This document shows positions 26,357-34,031 of a stretch of DNA of 64,000 nucleotides, one piece after another. Below the pieces are notes generated by a model. That model did not search any database. It was not told where the DNA came from and saw only the letters and a list, made by a program, of their open reading frames with translations. The DNA comes from Pyrinomonadaceae bacterium. Its GTDB lineage: Bacteria; Acidobacteriota; Blastocatellia; Pyrinomonadales; Pyrinomonadaceae. The stretch is taken from the NCBI GenBank assembly GCA_036277115.1, contig DASUNM010000027.1:248001-312000 (forward strand), read 5' to 3'. The stretch's first letter is position 1. Each line of letters starts with the position of its first letter. Both the position numbers and the translations under genes were made by a program.

Positions 26357-26402
26357 CGGTGCGCACGCGTCCCGCGTGCTAGCGCGCTGGAAACGCGCGT
26401 AC
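26357..26402. repeat. Palindromic repeat (GGTGCGCACGC type)
   Basis: GGTGCGCACGCGTCCCGCGT runs to an inverted CGCGCGTACC end. The sequence is close to the complement of 14704-14749. It ends 5 bp before the start codon of the GcvT-like gene, leaving that gene without a visible ribosome-binding site. Confidence 0.65.
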
Positions 26403-26407
26403 CTAAC

Positions 26408-27610
26408 ATGCCCATCGGTACTCCATTTCATGAACGGACGTTTGCCCTGTGCGAAAGTCTCAACTATCGCGAGTGGTCGGGCTACTACGCCGTCAGCGCG
26501 TACGAGACGCATCACGATCATGAGTACAACGCGATTCGAAATGCCGCGGCGCTGATCGACATCTCGCCGCTGTATAAATATCGAGTCACGGGAAACGATG
26601 CGACGCGTCTGGTTGATCGAATCATAACGCGCGACATGCGCAAGGTTTCCGTCGGGCAGGTGATTTACACGCCCTGGTGTGACGAGCACGGCAAGGTGAT
26701 CGACGACGGCACAGTCTCCCGGCTCGAAGAGAACGTCTATCGGTGGACAGCGGCCGATCCAAGTCTGCGCTGGTTCACGCAGAACGCGGCCGGGCTCGAT
26801 GTTGAGATCGAAGACATTTCGGAATCGGTCGCCGCGCTCGCTCTGCAAGGTCCGACATCGGGTCGCCTCCTGAAAGCCGTTGTCGCCAACGCTGACATCG
26901 AGAACCTGAAGTACTTCCGCGTCACCAGAGGCACAATCGCGGGTGTGCCGGTGGAAGTTTCGCGCACCGGATACACCGGCGATCTCGGTTACGAAATTTG
27001 GCTGCCGGCAGCAGACGCGGTGAAGGTTTGGGACACACTGATCGATCAGGGCAAGCCGTTCGACATTAAACCCACCGGCATGCTCGCCTTGGATGTCGCG
27101 CGCATCGAAGCCGGGCTACTGCTCATCGATATCGACTTCAGCAGCAGCAAGAAAGCGCTGATCGATCCACAGAGATACTCACCGTATGAAATGGGACTCG
27201 GCCGCCTGGTCAGTCTCGACAAGCAGAAGTTTGTCGGGCGGGCGGCTTTGGTCGCCGAACAGAAGCGCGGGACCCCGCGGCACATCGTCGGCCTGGAAAT
27301 TCACTGGCCTGAGGTTGAGACGATTTACGAGCACGTTGGTTTGCCGCCGGCTGTCTCGCCCATCGCGTCGCGCGTAGCGGTTCCTGTTTACAGCAACGGA
27401 ACGCAACTGGGTAAAGCGACTTCAACCACCTGGTCGCCCACGTTGAAAACAATGATCGCGCTGGCCACTCTGGAAAGCGACTTCACCAAAGTCGGTTCGA
27501 AGGTTGAAGTCGAAATTACGGTGGAAGCCGTACGGCATCGAGTACCCGCCACGGTCACCAAGACGCCGTTTTACAATCCGAAGCATAAGATGGCGACGCC
27601 GATACTGTGA
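26408..27610 (+). CDS. GcvT-like aminomethyltransferase family protein
   Basis: 400 residues. It belongs to the glycine-cleavage T-protein/dimethylglycine-oxidase C-domain fold, which transfers a one-carbon unit from an N-methyl amine to tetrahydrofolate. Motifs: YKYRVTGNDATRLVDRI, ALQGPTSGRLL, SRTGYTGDLGYEIWLP (folate-site region) and an LDVARIEAGLLLIDIDF block near residue 235, then a C-terminal barrel. GcvH and GcvP are not nearby, and a Rieske oxygenase follows, so demethylation of an N-methyl compound is more likely than glycine cleavage. The ATG at 26408 has no visible Shine-Dalgarno because a repeat sits directly upstream. Confidence 0.82.
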   Translation: MPIGTPFHERTFALCESLNYREWSGYYAVSAYETHHDHEYNAIRNAAALIDISPLYKYRVTGNDATRLVDRIITRDMRKVSVGQVIYTPWCDEHGKVIDDGTVSRLEENVYRWTAADPSLRWFTQNAAGLDVEIEDISESVAALALQGPTSGRLLKAVVANADIENLKYFRVTRGTIAGVPVEVSRTGYTGDLGYEIWLPAADAVKVWDTLIDQGKPFDIKPTGMLALDVARIEAGLLLIDIDFSSSKKALIDPQRYSPYEMGLGRLVSLDKQKFVGRAALVAEQKRGTPRHIVGLEIHWPEVETIYEHVGLPPAVSPIASRVAVPVYSNGTQLGKATSTTWSPTLKTMIALATLESDFTKVGSKVEVEITVEAVRHRVPATVTKTPFYNPKHKMATPIL

Positions 27611-27611
27611 C

Positions 27612-27680
27612 GGTTTCGGGTTCCTAGTATCGGGTTTCGAGTTTCGAGTTTCGGGTTTCGGGTTTCGAGTTTCGAGTTTA
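27612..27680. repeat. 7-bp tandem repeats (G[A/G]GTTTC units)
   Basis: About nine consecutive 7-bp units of the form GGGTTTC or GAGTTTC directly follow the stop codon of the GcvT-like gene. It is one of six heptad-repeat loci found in the window. Confidence 0.85.
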
Positions 27681-27831
27681 TCGCTCCGTAGGAGCGGAAT
27701 GTTTATAGAACCGTTCGAGTTCCGGAACTTCCGTAAGCTCCTTAGGAGCGGAATACCATTTCGCTCCTAAAAGGAGCTTACCTCAATCAAACTGGTGGCA
27801 AGCTATAAACATCTCGCTCCTAACGGAGCGA
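27681..27831. repeat. Nested palindromic element (MITE- or REP-like)
   Basis: The outer arms 27681-27708 (TCGCTCCGTAGGAGCGGAAT...) and 27803-27831 are near-perfect inverted copies of about 28 bp. Inner arms 27734-27754 (TAAGCTCCTTAGGAGCGG...) and 27758-27780 form a second inverted pair. Each arm is itself a short palindrome around CTCC-TAGGAG. There is no coding capacity. Confidence 0.8.
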
Positions 27832-27864
27832 CAACTTCGCAAGCCACTTGAAAGTCACCGAAGC

Positions 27865-29079
27865 GTGAATCAACCCGTCTCAATGAGCGATTCTCTGAAC
27901 AAAATCATCGACAGCTACGACCCGAGCGCTCAACTCGAGCGTGCATCCACTATTCCCGCGCCGTGGTACACAGACGAACGCGTCTTTGAACTTGAACAGC
28001 GAACCGTGTTCAGCCAATCGTGGCAGGTAGCGGCCCGCGTCGATCAACTTCAGAAATCGGGTGACTACGTTACGACTGATATTGGCGATGAGCCGGTCGT
28101 GGTTGTTCGTGGCAGCGACAATCAGATAAGGGCCTTCTTCAATGTGTGCCGGCATCACGCCGCGGCGGTAATGACTGAGCCGCACGGCAACGCACCGCAG
28201 ATGCGCTGCCCCTATCACGGCTGGACGTATTCACTCGAGGGCGAGCTCAAAGGCACTCCTGATTTCAGCGGTGTCTGCGATTTCGATCGCGGAGGCAACG
28301 GATTAATACCGGTTGAGGTGGCGGGTTGGCAGAACTGGATCCTGGTGCGGAGTAACGGCGGACAAACTATCGGTACGCAGGCCGCTGGCCTGCTGAGAAC
28401 GCCGGAGGCTTGCGTACCGATTTCTGCCAACCGAACACTCGAAAATCAACCAATCGAGGATTGGCTCGGCAATCAACTGGTCAACGAAATCGGCGCGCTG
28501 GGACTCAGCAATCTTCAGTGGTTCGAACGCCGGAAATACATCATCGACTGCAATTGGAAGGTCTTTGTCGATAACTATCTTGACGGCGGCTATCACGTGC
28601 CGCATTTGCACAAAGGCCTGGACAGCGTGCTCGATTACAGCAACTACACGATCGAGTGCGGCGCACGTCACTGCCTGCAGAGTAGTCCCATGGTTACGAC
28701 TGACGACGCCGATGTCGCCGCGACGCGGTCCGGCGAGCGCGCGCTCTACTACTGGATTTATCCGAACTTCATGATCAACTGCTACGACGGCGTGATGGAT
28801 ACCAACCTGGTGAGGCCCATCTCAGTTGATCGCACTGAAGTCATTTTCGATTTTTATTTCGCGGATGTTTCCGACGACGCACGGGCACAAAATCTGGCCA
28901 GCGTCGCCGTCGGCGATCGGATTCAGCAGGAAGACCTGGATATCTGCGCTTCGGTACAGCGCGGCTTAAAGTCGCGTGCTTATGATGCGGGGCGTTTGTC
29001 GGTTCGGCGGGAAGCCGGCGAACATCTCTTTCACCGGCTCCTGCACGCGGATTTGAAACGCGGAATTCTCTTAAAATGA
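27865..29079 (+). CDS. Rieske non-heme iron oxygenase alpha subunit
   Basis: 404 residues (GTG at 27865; an in-frame ATG at 27883 is an alternative). The N-terminal Rieske domain has CRHHAAAV and CPYHGWTYS (about residues 94-120), the Cys-His pairs holding a 2Fe-2S cluster. The C-terminal domain has DNYLDGGYHVPHLHKGLD (about 235-250), giving the two His of the mononuclear iron. This is the aromatic-ring-hydroxylating/choline-monooxygenase class. Its partner upstream, a GcvT-like one-carbon transferase, suggests that it oxidises an N-methyl group of a quaternary or tertiary amine. The substrate cannot be named. No reductase subunit is adjacent. Confidence 0.88.
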   Translation: MNQPVSMSDSLNKIIDSYDPSAQLERASTIPAPWYTDERVFELEQRTVFSQSWQVAARVDQLQKSGDYVTTDIGDEPVVVVRGSDNQIRAFFNVCRHHAAAVMTEPHGNAPQMRCPYHGWTYSLEGELKGTPDFSGVCDFDRGGNGLIPVEVAGWQNWILVRSNGGQTIGTQAAGLLRTPEACVPISANRTLENQPIEDWLGNQLVNEIGALGLSNLQWFERRKYIIDCNWKVFVDNYLDGGYHVPHLHKGLDSVLDYSNYTIECGARHCLQSSPMVTTDDADVAATRSGERALYYWIYPNFMINCYDGVMDTNLVRPISVDRTEVIFDFYFADVSDDARAQNLASVAVGDRIQQEDLDICASVQRGLKSRAYDAGRLSVRREAGEHLFHRLLHADLKRGILLK

Positions 29080-29081
29080 CT

Positions 29082-29783
29082 TCACGAAGCGCCGCCCGGG
29101 AGCTTTTTCAGGGCCTTGGTAATCGCGTGGCGCAAAGATCCTTCGTTCGCGGTCGGATCGCCGGTTATGACCCCGTCCGTATAAAGCAACACCTCACCAG
29201 TTCGGGCATCGACGATCCCAATATTGACCATTAGATACGCCGGCACACCTCCAACCAATAAACGAAAGGCTGTTTTGCCGGACGTCTGCTTTTGACCCTT
29301 GCCACGGATGAAAACAATGGCGTCGGCGTTCTTGTCGAGGTTTAGGTTCAGGACTTCATCACCCATCGTGAAGCGGGCCTTCTTAACGTCGCTGCGCTTC
29401 TTCATGATCTTCGGCAGCAGGTCATCATAACGGGACTGAATATCCGCGACGCCGTATTTCTGCTCGGCGGCGCCATCGCCCGGGCCGCTTAAAGTTGCGA
29501 CCTGCTTGTTTGCCAGGGCATCGGAAACCATTTTCGCAACTCGCTCACTTACCGCTTCAGATTCAGCCGCCATGCCTTCGGGGCCTTTCATGCTGTCTCT
29601 GGTGATGTCGACTTTTGCCGGCAATACAACCACGTTCCGAATGGTGGTTTCTTTCTTGACGATCTTCGGATGCAGAAACTGGGCGGGCGCACTCAAGGGC
29701 ACCAGCGACGCAGCAAACACAACGGCTGCGACAACAATCAAGCCTCGGAATCTGTGCAACAAATGTTGAGGATGGGAAATCAT
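29082..29783 (-). CDS. Exported protein, GNA1162/CsgG-like assembly fold possible
   Basis: 233 residues with a signal peptide (VVAAVVFAASLVPLSAPAQ). The mature part has RNVVVLPAKVDITRDSMKG, a helical segment (ERVAKMVSDALANKQ) and a C-terminal AYLMVNIGIVDARTGEVLLYTDG block. Strands and the I-D-A-x-T-G-E pattern recall lipoproteins of the GNA1162/CsgG group, which form or line envelope complexes, but there is no lipobox Cys here. The gene lies 2 bp after the M48 protease gene and must be cotranscribed. It may be a substrate or partner of that protease. Confidence 0.6.
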   Translation of the reverse strand: MISHPQHLLHRFRGLIVVAAVVFAASLVPLSAPAQFLHPKIVKKETTIRNVVVLPAKVDITRDSMKGPEGMAAESEAVSERVAKMVSDALANKQVATLSGPGDGAAEQKYGVADIQSRYDDLLPKIMKKRSDVKKARFTMGDEVLNLNLDKNADAIVFIRGKGQKQTSGKTAFRLLVGGVPAYLMVNIGIVDARTGEVLLYTDGVITGDPTANEGSLRHAITKALKKLPGGAS

Positions 29784-29785
29784 TT

Positions 29786-31156
29786 CTAAACTCTCCTTAA
29801 GGTTTCAATACGTCTTAGAATTCTTTCACGATCGAACGCAGTCGGCGCCAGCTCGATGTATTTTTCATAAGCCGTGAGGGCCTCCGCAGTTCGACCCAGC
29901 TTCTCGTAAAGCATGCCGAGTCCGCGATGCGCAGCCGGCACTGGTGCGTTCAAACCCAACGAACGCAAATACAACTCTTCAGCCTTTTGCTGATGAATCT
30001 TCCAATTTTCCTGGCCGGCCGGGGTCGCCAGCAGTTCACGCTCGAGTTCATCAGCCGTTCGCTTCTCCCGCTTTTTGGCCGCGTCCTTCTTGCCGCTGTT
30101 CGTCAATTCGCGCCCAGCCAACTGTGGCGACCGCGGGCCAAGGGTGCGAAACGCTTCGGCCAACAGAAAAACGTTCTCGGACGAGTCGGGCCGAAAGTCT
30201 ACCAGCCGCTGCGCAAAGTAAACGGCCGAGCGATACCGCGCCGCATTAATCGCGAGCTGCACGTTGTGCCGCATCACCGGCTCCATTTTCCGGAAGTACG
30301 CTGCCTTCTCGCGATTCAACTCCATCTGAGGAGTTACCCGGTCAGCCCGCGTACCCAGATACGAGGTCAGGTACCTGACGCGCTCCTGCAATTCCGGATG
30401 ATCGTTGTAAAAGAGTTTGATCTGCTCGCCTTCAATATCCTGGCTGAGCAGCTTCATCACATTGATCGCTTCTTCAGGCGGATACTCGGCTGAGATCATC
30501 ATGTCCACCGCCCGATGATCGGCTTCGCGTTCCGAGTCGCGACTGTAACCGGCAATCATAGACATGACGATGAAAGGCGAGATCGCGGCGGCCAGACTAA
30601 TGGCGGTGCCCACCATTCCGGGCGTAACCGAGCCGATGATCGCGATGACATTCATCGTCAGAAACTTCTTCCGGTTGCTGCGGTTTTGCATGTAGGTGTG
30701 GCGTCGCATGACGTGCGTCAGTTCGTGCGCCATGATCGCAGCCAGTTGTGATTCATTGTCGACCAGCGCCAGCAGACCCGTCGTGACATAGATCGATCCG
30801 TTGGGCAGCGCAAACGCGTTCGGTTCAGGATCGCGTAATGCGCGGAACTTCCAGGCTACATTGTCGAGAAACAGGCCTGCTGGAATGAGTGAGCGGCCAA
30901 TGCGAGACAGGTAAGCATTTGTGGCTTCGTCTTCGAGTACGAGGCCGTCTTTTTCGAAACGGCGATCGAGCAGATTCACCTGCTCGAGGACCTCCAGATC
31001 GACGTCGCCGAACTTGAATTCTTCACGAACCGGCGGCGCGGTTGCTTCGACCGGTGCCTGCTTTTTCTGAGCAAAGGCGACGGGAGCAACTGAAGTAAAC
31101 GCGACACAAAAGCACAGTGCCGCGACAATAAAACTTCTCTTCCTGAGAGTATTCAT
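29786..31156 (-). CDS. M48-family metalloprotease with TPR-like C-terminus
   Basis: 456 residues from the ATG at 31156, set by GGAGG ten bases upstream; the open frame to 31249 lacks a ribosome site. A signal peptide (about 1-30) is followed by an M48 peptidase domain: MAHELTHVMRRH gives the HExxH zinc site, and SREADHRAVDMM the third ligand Glu. The hydrophobic segment AISLAAAISPFIVMSMIAGYSR may insert in the membrane. Residues about 330-456 contain helical TPR-type repeats (GLNAPVPAAHRGLGMLYEKLGRTAEALTAYEKYIEL). This BepA-like layout suggests periplasmic quality control of outer-membrane proteins. It forms a two-gene operon with the following exported protein. Confidence 0.9.
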   Translation of the reverse strand: MNTLRKRSFIVAALCFCVAFTSVAPVAFAQKKQAPVEATAPPVREEFKFGDVDLEVLEQVNLLDRRFEKDGLVLEDEATNAYLSRIGRSLIPAGLFLDNVAWKFRALRDPEPNAFALPNGSIYVTTGLLALVDNESQLAAIMAHELTHVMRRHTYMQNRSNRKKFLTMNVIAIIGSVTPGMVGTAISLAAAISPFIVMSMIAGYSRDSEREADHRAVDMMISAEYPPEEAINVMKLLSQDIEGEQIKLFYNDHPELQERVRYLTSYLGTRADRVTPQMELNREKAAYFRKMEPVMRHNVQLAINAARYRSAVYFAQRLVDFRPDSSENVFLLAEAFRTLGPRSPQLAGRELTNSGKKDAAKKREKRTADELERELLATPAGQENWKIHQQKAEELYLRSLGLNAPVPAAHRGLGMLYEKLGRTAEALTAYEKYIELAPTAFDRERILRRIETLRRV

Positions 31157-31343
31157 TTGGGGGAACCTCCACAGTCCTTTCAGAGGCCGGGGTGCGTAAC
31201 GAAAACTTTCTCCGAATCCGCGGTTGTAGTCAAGCGCGCAGCCAGGCAAATGGTGAATTGTGTCCTCGCGTTGAAACCGCGCGTCAAAATGGCGCTTCTC
31301 ACGTTAGGTTAACGCGGCAAGGGATCGGTGATATAAGCAGCGC

Positions 31344-31802
31344 GTGCCGATACTCACAGGCGAAAGCAGCAGCGAAACGTTTCCGTGTCCAAACTGCGCG
31401 GAGTTCATTGCCGGGAACTCGCTTCAATGTCGATACTGCGAGTTAATTATCCCTCCTGAATACGCCCGCGGCGCCGTCATGGCCCAAAACAAAATTAACC
31501 AGGCTTGCGACGAAGCAGGTTGGTTGCGCGCCTTCACCGCCGTGATGTGGGTGTTCTTTTTCGTCCGGTTCATTCCTTTTTTCGGCTTCGTCGGCGGAGG
31601 CGGCATGGTGATGACATTCTTCTTAACCCCGGTCTGGTTGATTTATTGGTGGGCTCGATTTGGTGAAATCAGAACAGCAGATGTGGACTACGCCGCAGCA
31701 AAGCGCAATTGGATCATTTCGTTGTTTCTTTGGCTCCTAATGATGGCCGTCCTTTTCACTATGGTAGTTCTGCCCATCGTCTTGACGGCGATCCGTTCAT
31801 AA
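31344..31802 (+). CDS. Zinc-ribbon membrane protein
   Basis: 152 residues with GTG start at 31344. The N-terminus holds CPNCAEF...CRYCELIIPPE (about residues 13-36), a zinc ribbon. Two hydrophobic segments follow: FTAVMWVFFFVRFIPFFGFVGGGGMVMTFFLTPVWLIYW (one long or two helices) and WIISLFLWLLMMAVLFTMVVLPIVL. Such short zinc-ribbon plus helix proteins are common in Acidobacteriota and have no known role. It stands alone between the M48 gene and cstA. Confidence 0.65.
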   Translation: MPILTGESSSETFPCPNCAEFIAGNSLQCRYCELIIPPEYARGAVMAQNKINQACDEAGWLRAFTAVMWVFFFVRFIPFFGFVGGGGMVMTFFLTPVWLIYWWARFGEIRTADVDYAAAKRNWIISLFLWLLMMAVLFTMVVLPIVLTAIRS

Positions 31803-31881
31803 CACGGTTACTGCCTGGCAACGCGGTACCGCACAAAGCTATTGAGCTAAACCACGCTGCTGTGATAATTGAGACTCCCAA

Positions 31882-33738
31882 ATGAGTGCCCTTCCGATCA
31901 TCATTGGCGCGCTGTGCGTCATTGCCATTTCTTATCGTTACTACTCAGCGTTCATCGCCGCCAAAGTTCTGGCCCTGGATGACACACGCCCGGTGCCGTC
32001 GCAGACGATGTACGACGGCCACAACTATTACCCGACAAACAAGTGGGTCCTGTTCGGACATCACTTTGCCGCGATTTCCGGCGCCGGGCCGCTGATTGGG
32101 CCGGTGCTGGCCGCGCAATTCGGATATTTGCCCGGACTGCTGTGGCTGGTCATCGGTGTCTGTCTCGGCGGCGCGGTCCACGACTTCATGATTCTCGTGG
32201 CCAGCATCAGGCGCAATGGCAAGTCGCTGGCTGAGATCGCGCGAACTGAAATCAGCGGCTTGTCAGGTTTCGTTGCGGGGCTCGCAATTCTCTTCATCGT
32301 GGTAATTGCGCTGGCCGGACTTGGTCTGGTGGTGGTGAATGCGCTGGCCGAATCGCCCTGGGGAACTTTCACGGTCGGCTTCACGATTCCGCTCGCGTTG
32401 TTCATGGGGCTTTACATGTACAAGTTCCGCAAAGGAAAGATTACGGAAGCGACCATCATCGGCGTGATCGGACTGTTGTTCGCAGTCTGGCTGGGCGGCA
32501 AGATTGCCGAGTCATCGTGGGCGGCAACCTTCACCCTTTCGCCGAACAAAGTGATTGTGATCATGGCAGCGTACGGCTTCATCGCTTCAGTGCTGCCGGT
32601 GTGGATGCTGCTCTGCCCGCGCGATTATCTTTCGTCGTATTTGAAAATCGGCACAGTCGCATTTCTCATTATCGGCGTGATAGTTGTCGCTCCAACATTG
32701 CAGATGCCACCCCTTACGCCGTTCGTTTCCGGCGGTGGCCCGATCGTTTCCGGAAAGCTCTACCCCTTTGTCTTCATCACGATTGCCTGCGGCGCCATCA
32801 GCGGTTTTCACGCGCTGATTTCATCCGGTACGACGCCAAAGATGATCGCGAAAGAAACTGACGCGCGCATGATCGGCTACGGCAGCATGCTGATCGAAGG
32901 CACCGTCGGCGTAGTGGCATTGATTGCGGCGGCGTCGTTGTTTCCCGGTGACTACTTCGCCATCAATACGGCGCAGCGAACTGATGCTCAACGTGCCAGT
33001 TACGTGCGCATGGTCGACGAACGTACACAGCAAGGTTTCAATCTGCAGCCGCAGGAACTCGACAAGCTGGAAGCAGAGTCAGGCGAGAAGGTTCGCGGCC
33101 GGACGGGCGGCGCGGTGACGCTGGCACTCGGCATCGCGAAGATTTTCGACGGCATTCCCGGCCTCGGCGGACTGATGAAGTACTGGTATCACTTCGCCAT
33201 CATGTTTGAGGCCTTGTTCATCCTCACCACGATCGATACAGGCACACGGGTGGCCCGATTCCTTGTCGGCGAGTTCGGCGGGCGATTTTATCGGAAGCTT
33301 GAACAGCCGAACTGGCTACCGGGATCAATTCTCACCAGCGCCGTCGTCGTGACAGCGTGGGCGGCATTCATTTGGACGGGATCGATATCGACCATTTGGC
33401 CCATGTTTGGCATCGCCAATCAATTACTTGCCGCCGTCGCTTTGTGCGTGGCGACCACCGTAATCATCAACATGGGCAAAGCGCGCTACGCCTGGGTAAC
33501 ACTTGTGCCATTGTCGTTCGTGGGCAGCACGACGCTGGTGGCCGGGTATCAATCGATCCGCGATATCTTCTGGCCGCAGGCCCAAAACCCTCTTACATCG
33601 ACGCAAGGCTACATCAACACTTCGCTGACGGCGCTCATCATGACCGCAGCTGTGATTGTGCTGGCGGACTCAATTCGAAAATGGGTGAGCGGACGGAGGA
33701 CACCGCAACGCATCTCGGAGGCGGTTGCGGAAGCGTAG
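31882..33738 (+). CDS. cstA: Carbon starvation protein CstA (pyruvate/peptide transporter family)
   Basis: 618 residues with more than a dozen membrane helices. Family blocks: [35 protein letters not shown] near residue 55, [21 protein letters not shown], and [14 protein letters not shown] near residue 310. CstA proteins are induced in carbon starvation and import peptides or pyruvate in enterobacteria. The length is close to short CstA forms. The small CstA partner (YbdD/YjiX) is not seen next to it. No regulatory element was recognised upstream. Confidence 0.93.
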   Translation: MSALPIIIGALCVIAISYRYYSAFIAAKVLALDDTRPVPSQTMYDGHNYYPTNKWVLFGHHFAAISGAGPLIGPVLAAQFGYLPGLLWLVIGVCLGGAVHDFMILVASIRRNGKSLAEIARTEISGLSGFVAGLAILFIVVIALAGLGLVVVNALAESPWGTFTVGFTIPLALFMGLYMYKFRKGKITEATIIGVIGLLFAVWLGGKIAESSWAATFTLSPNKVIVIMAAYGFIASVLPVWMLLCPRDYLSSYLKIGTVAFLIIGVIVVAPTLQMPPLTPFVSGGGPIVSGKLYPFVFITIACGAISGFHALISSGTTPKMIAKETDARMIGYGSMLIEGTVGVVALIAAASLFPGDYFAINTAQRTDAQRASYVRMVDERTQQGFNLQPQELDKLEAESGEKVRGRTGGAVTLALGIAKIFDGIPGLGGLMKYWYHFAIMFEALFILTTIDTGTRVARFLVGEFGGRFYRKLEQPNWLPGSILTSAVVVTAWAAFIWTGSISTIWPMFGIANQLLAAVALCVATTVIINMGKARYAWVTLVPLSFVGSTTLVAGYQSIRDIFWPQAQNPLTSTQGYINTSLTALIMTAAVIVLADSIRKWVSGRRTPQRISEAVAEA

Positions 33739-33867
33739 AAGGTCAATGCGTCCCTATGTGGATCGTGTGAGCCGGAGGCTGTAGCGACCGGATCAAAGAC
33801 TCAATTTGGATGGCATTCGATTTCTGTCGCCCGCTAAAGCGGACTCAGGATCTTTTGGGACGTGATC

Positions 33868-33930
33868 CCCGGGTGACGCTCGGCTGCGCTCGCTCACAGG
33901 GGCTACCATCTGTCGCTGCTCCGCGGCTCG
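33868..33930. repeat. Dispersed repeat (CGAGCCGCGGAGC type), reverse copy
   Basis: The complement starts CGAGCCGCGGAGCAGCGACA and matches 62699-62735 with about three mismatches in 35 bp. It lies in the 293-bp gap between cstA and the pyrophosphatase gene, which holds no gene. A degenerate GCGACCGGATCAAA motif shared with 12085 lies nearby at about 33778. Confidence 0.6.
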
Positions 33931-34031
33931 TTGATGCGCGTTGGACACTTCTGCGCCAATCGGCAATAATACGCCTTTAATCAGCCAGGCATTTTTCTCG
34001 CCTATCGCCCAAACGAAAAGGAAGGATTTTT

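Noticed and set aside
27612..27680. CRISPR-like tandem repeat
   Set aside because: Units are 7 bp with no spacers, and no cas gene is present; it is a heptad repeat.
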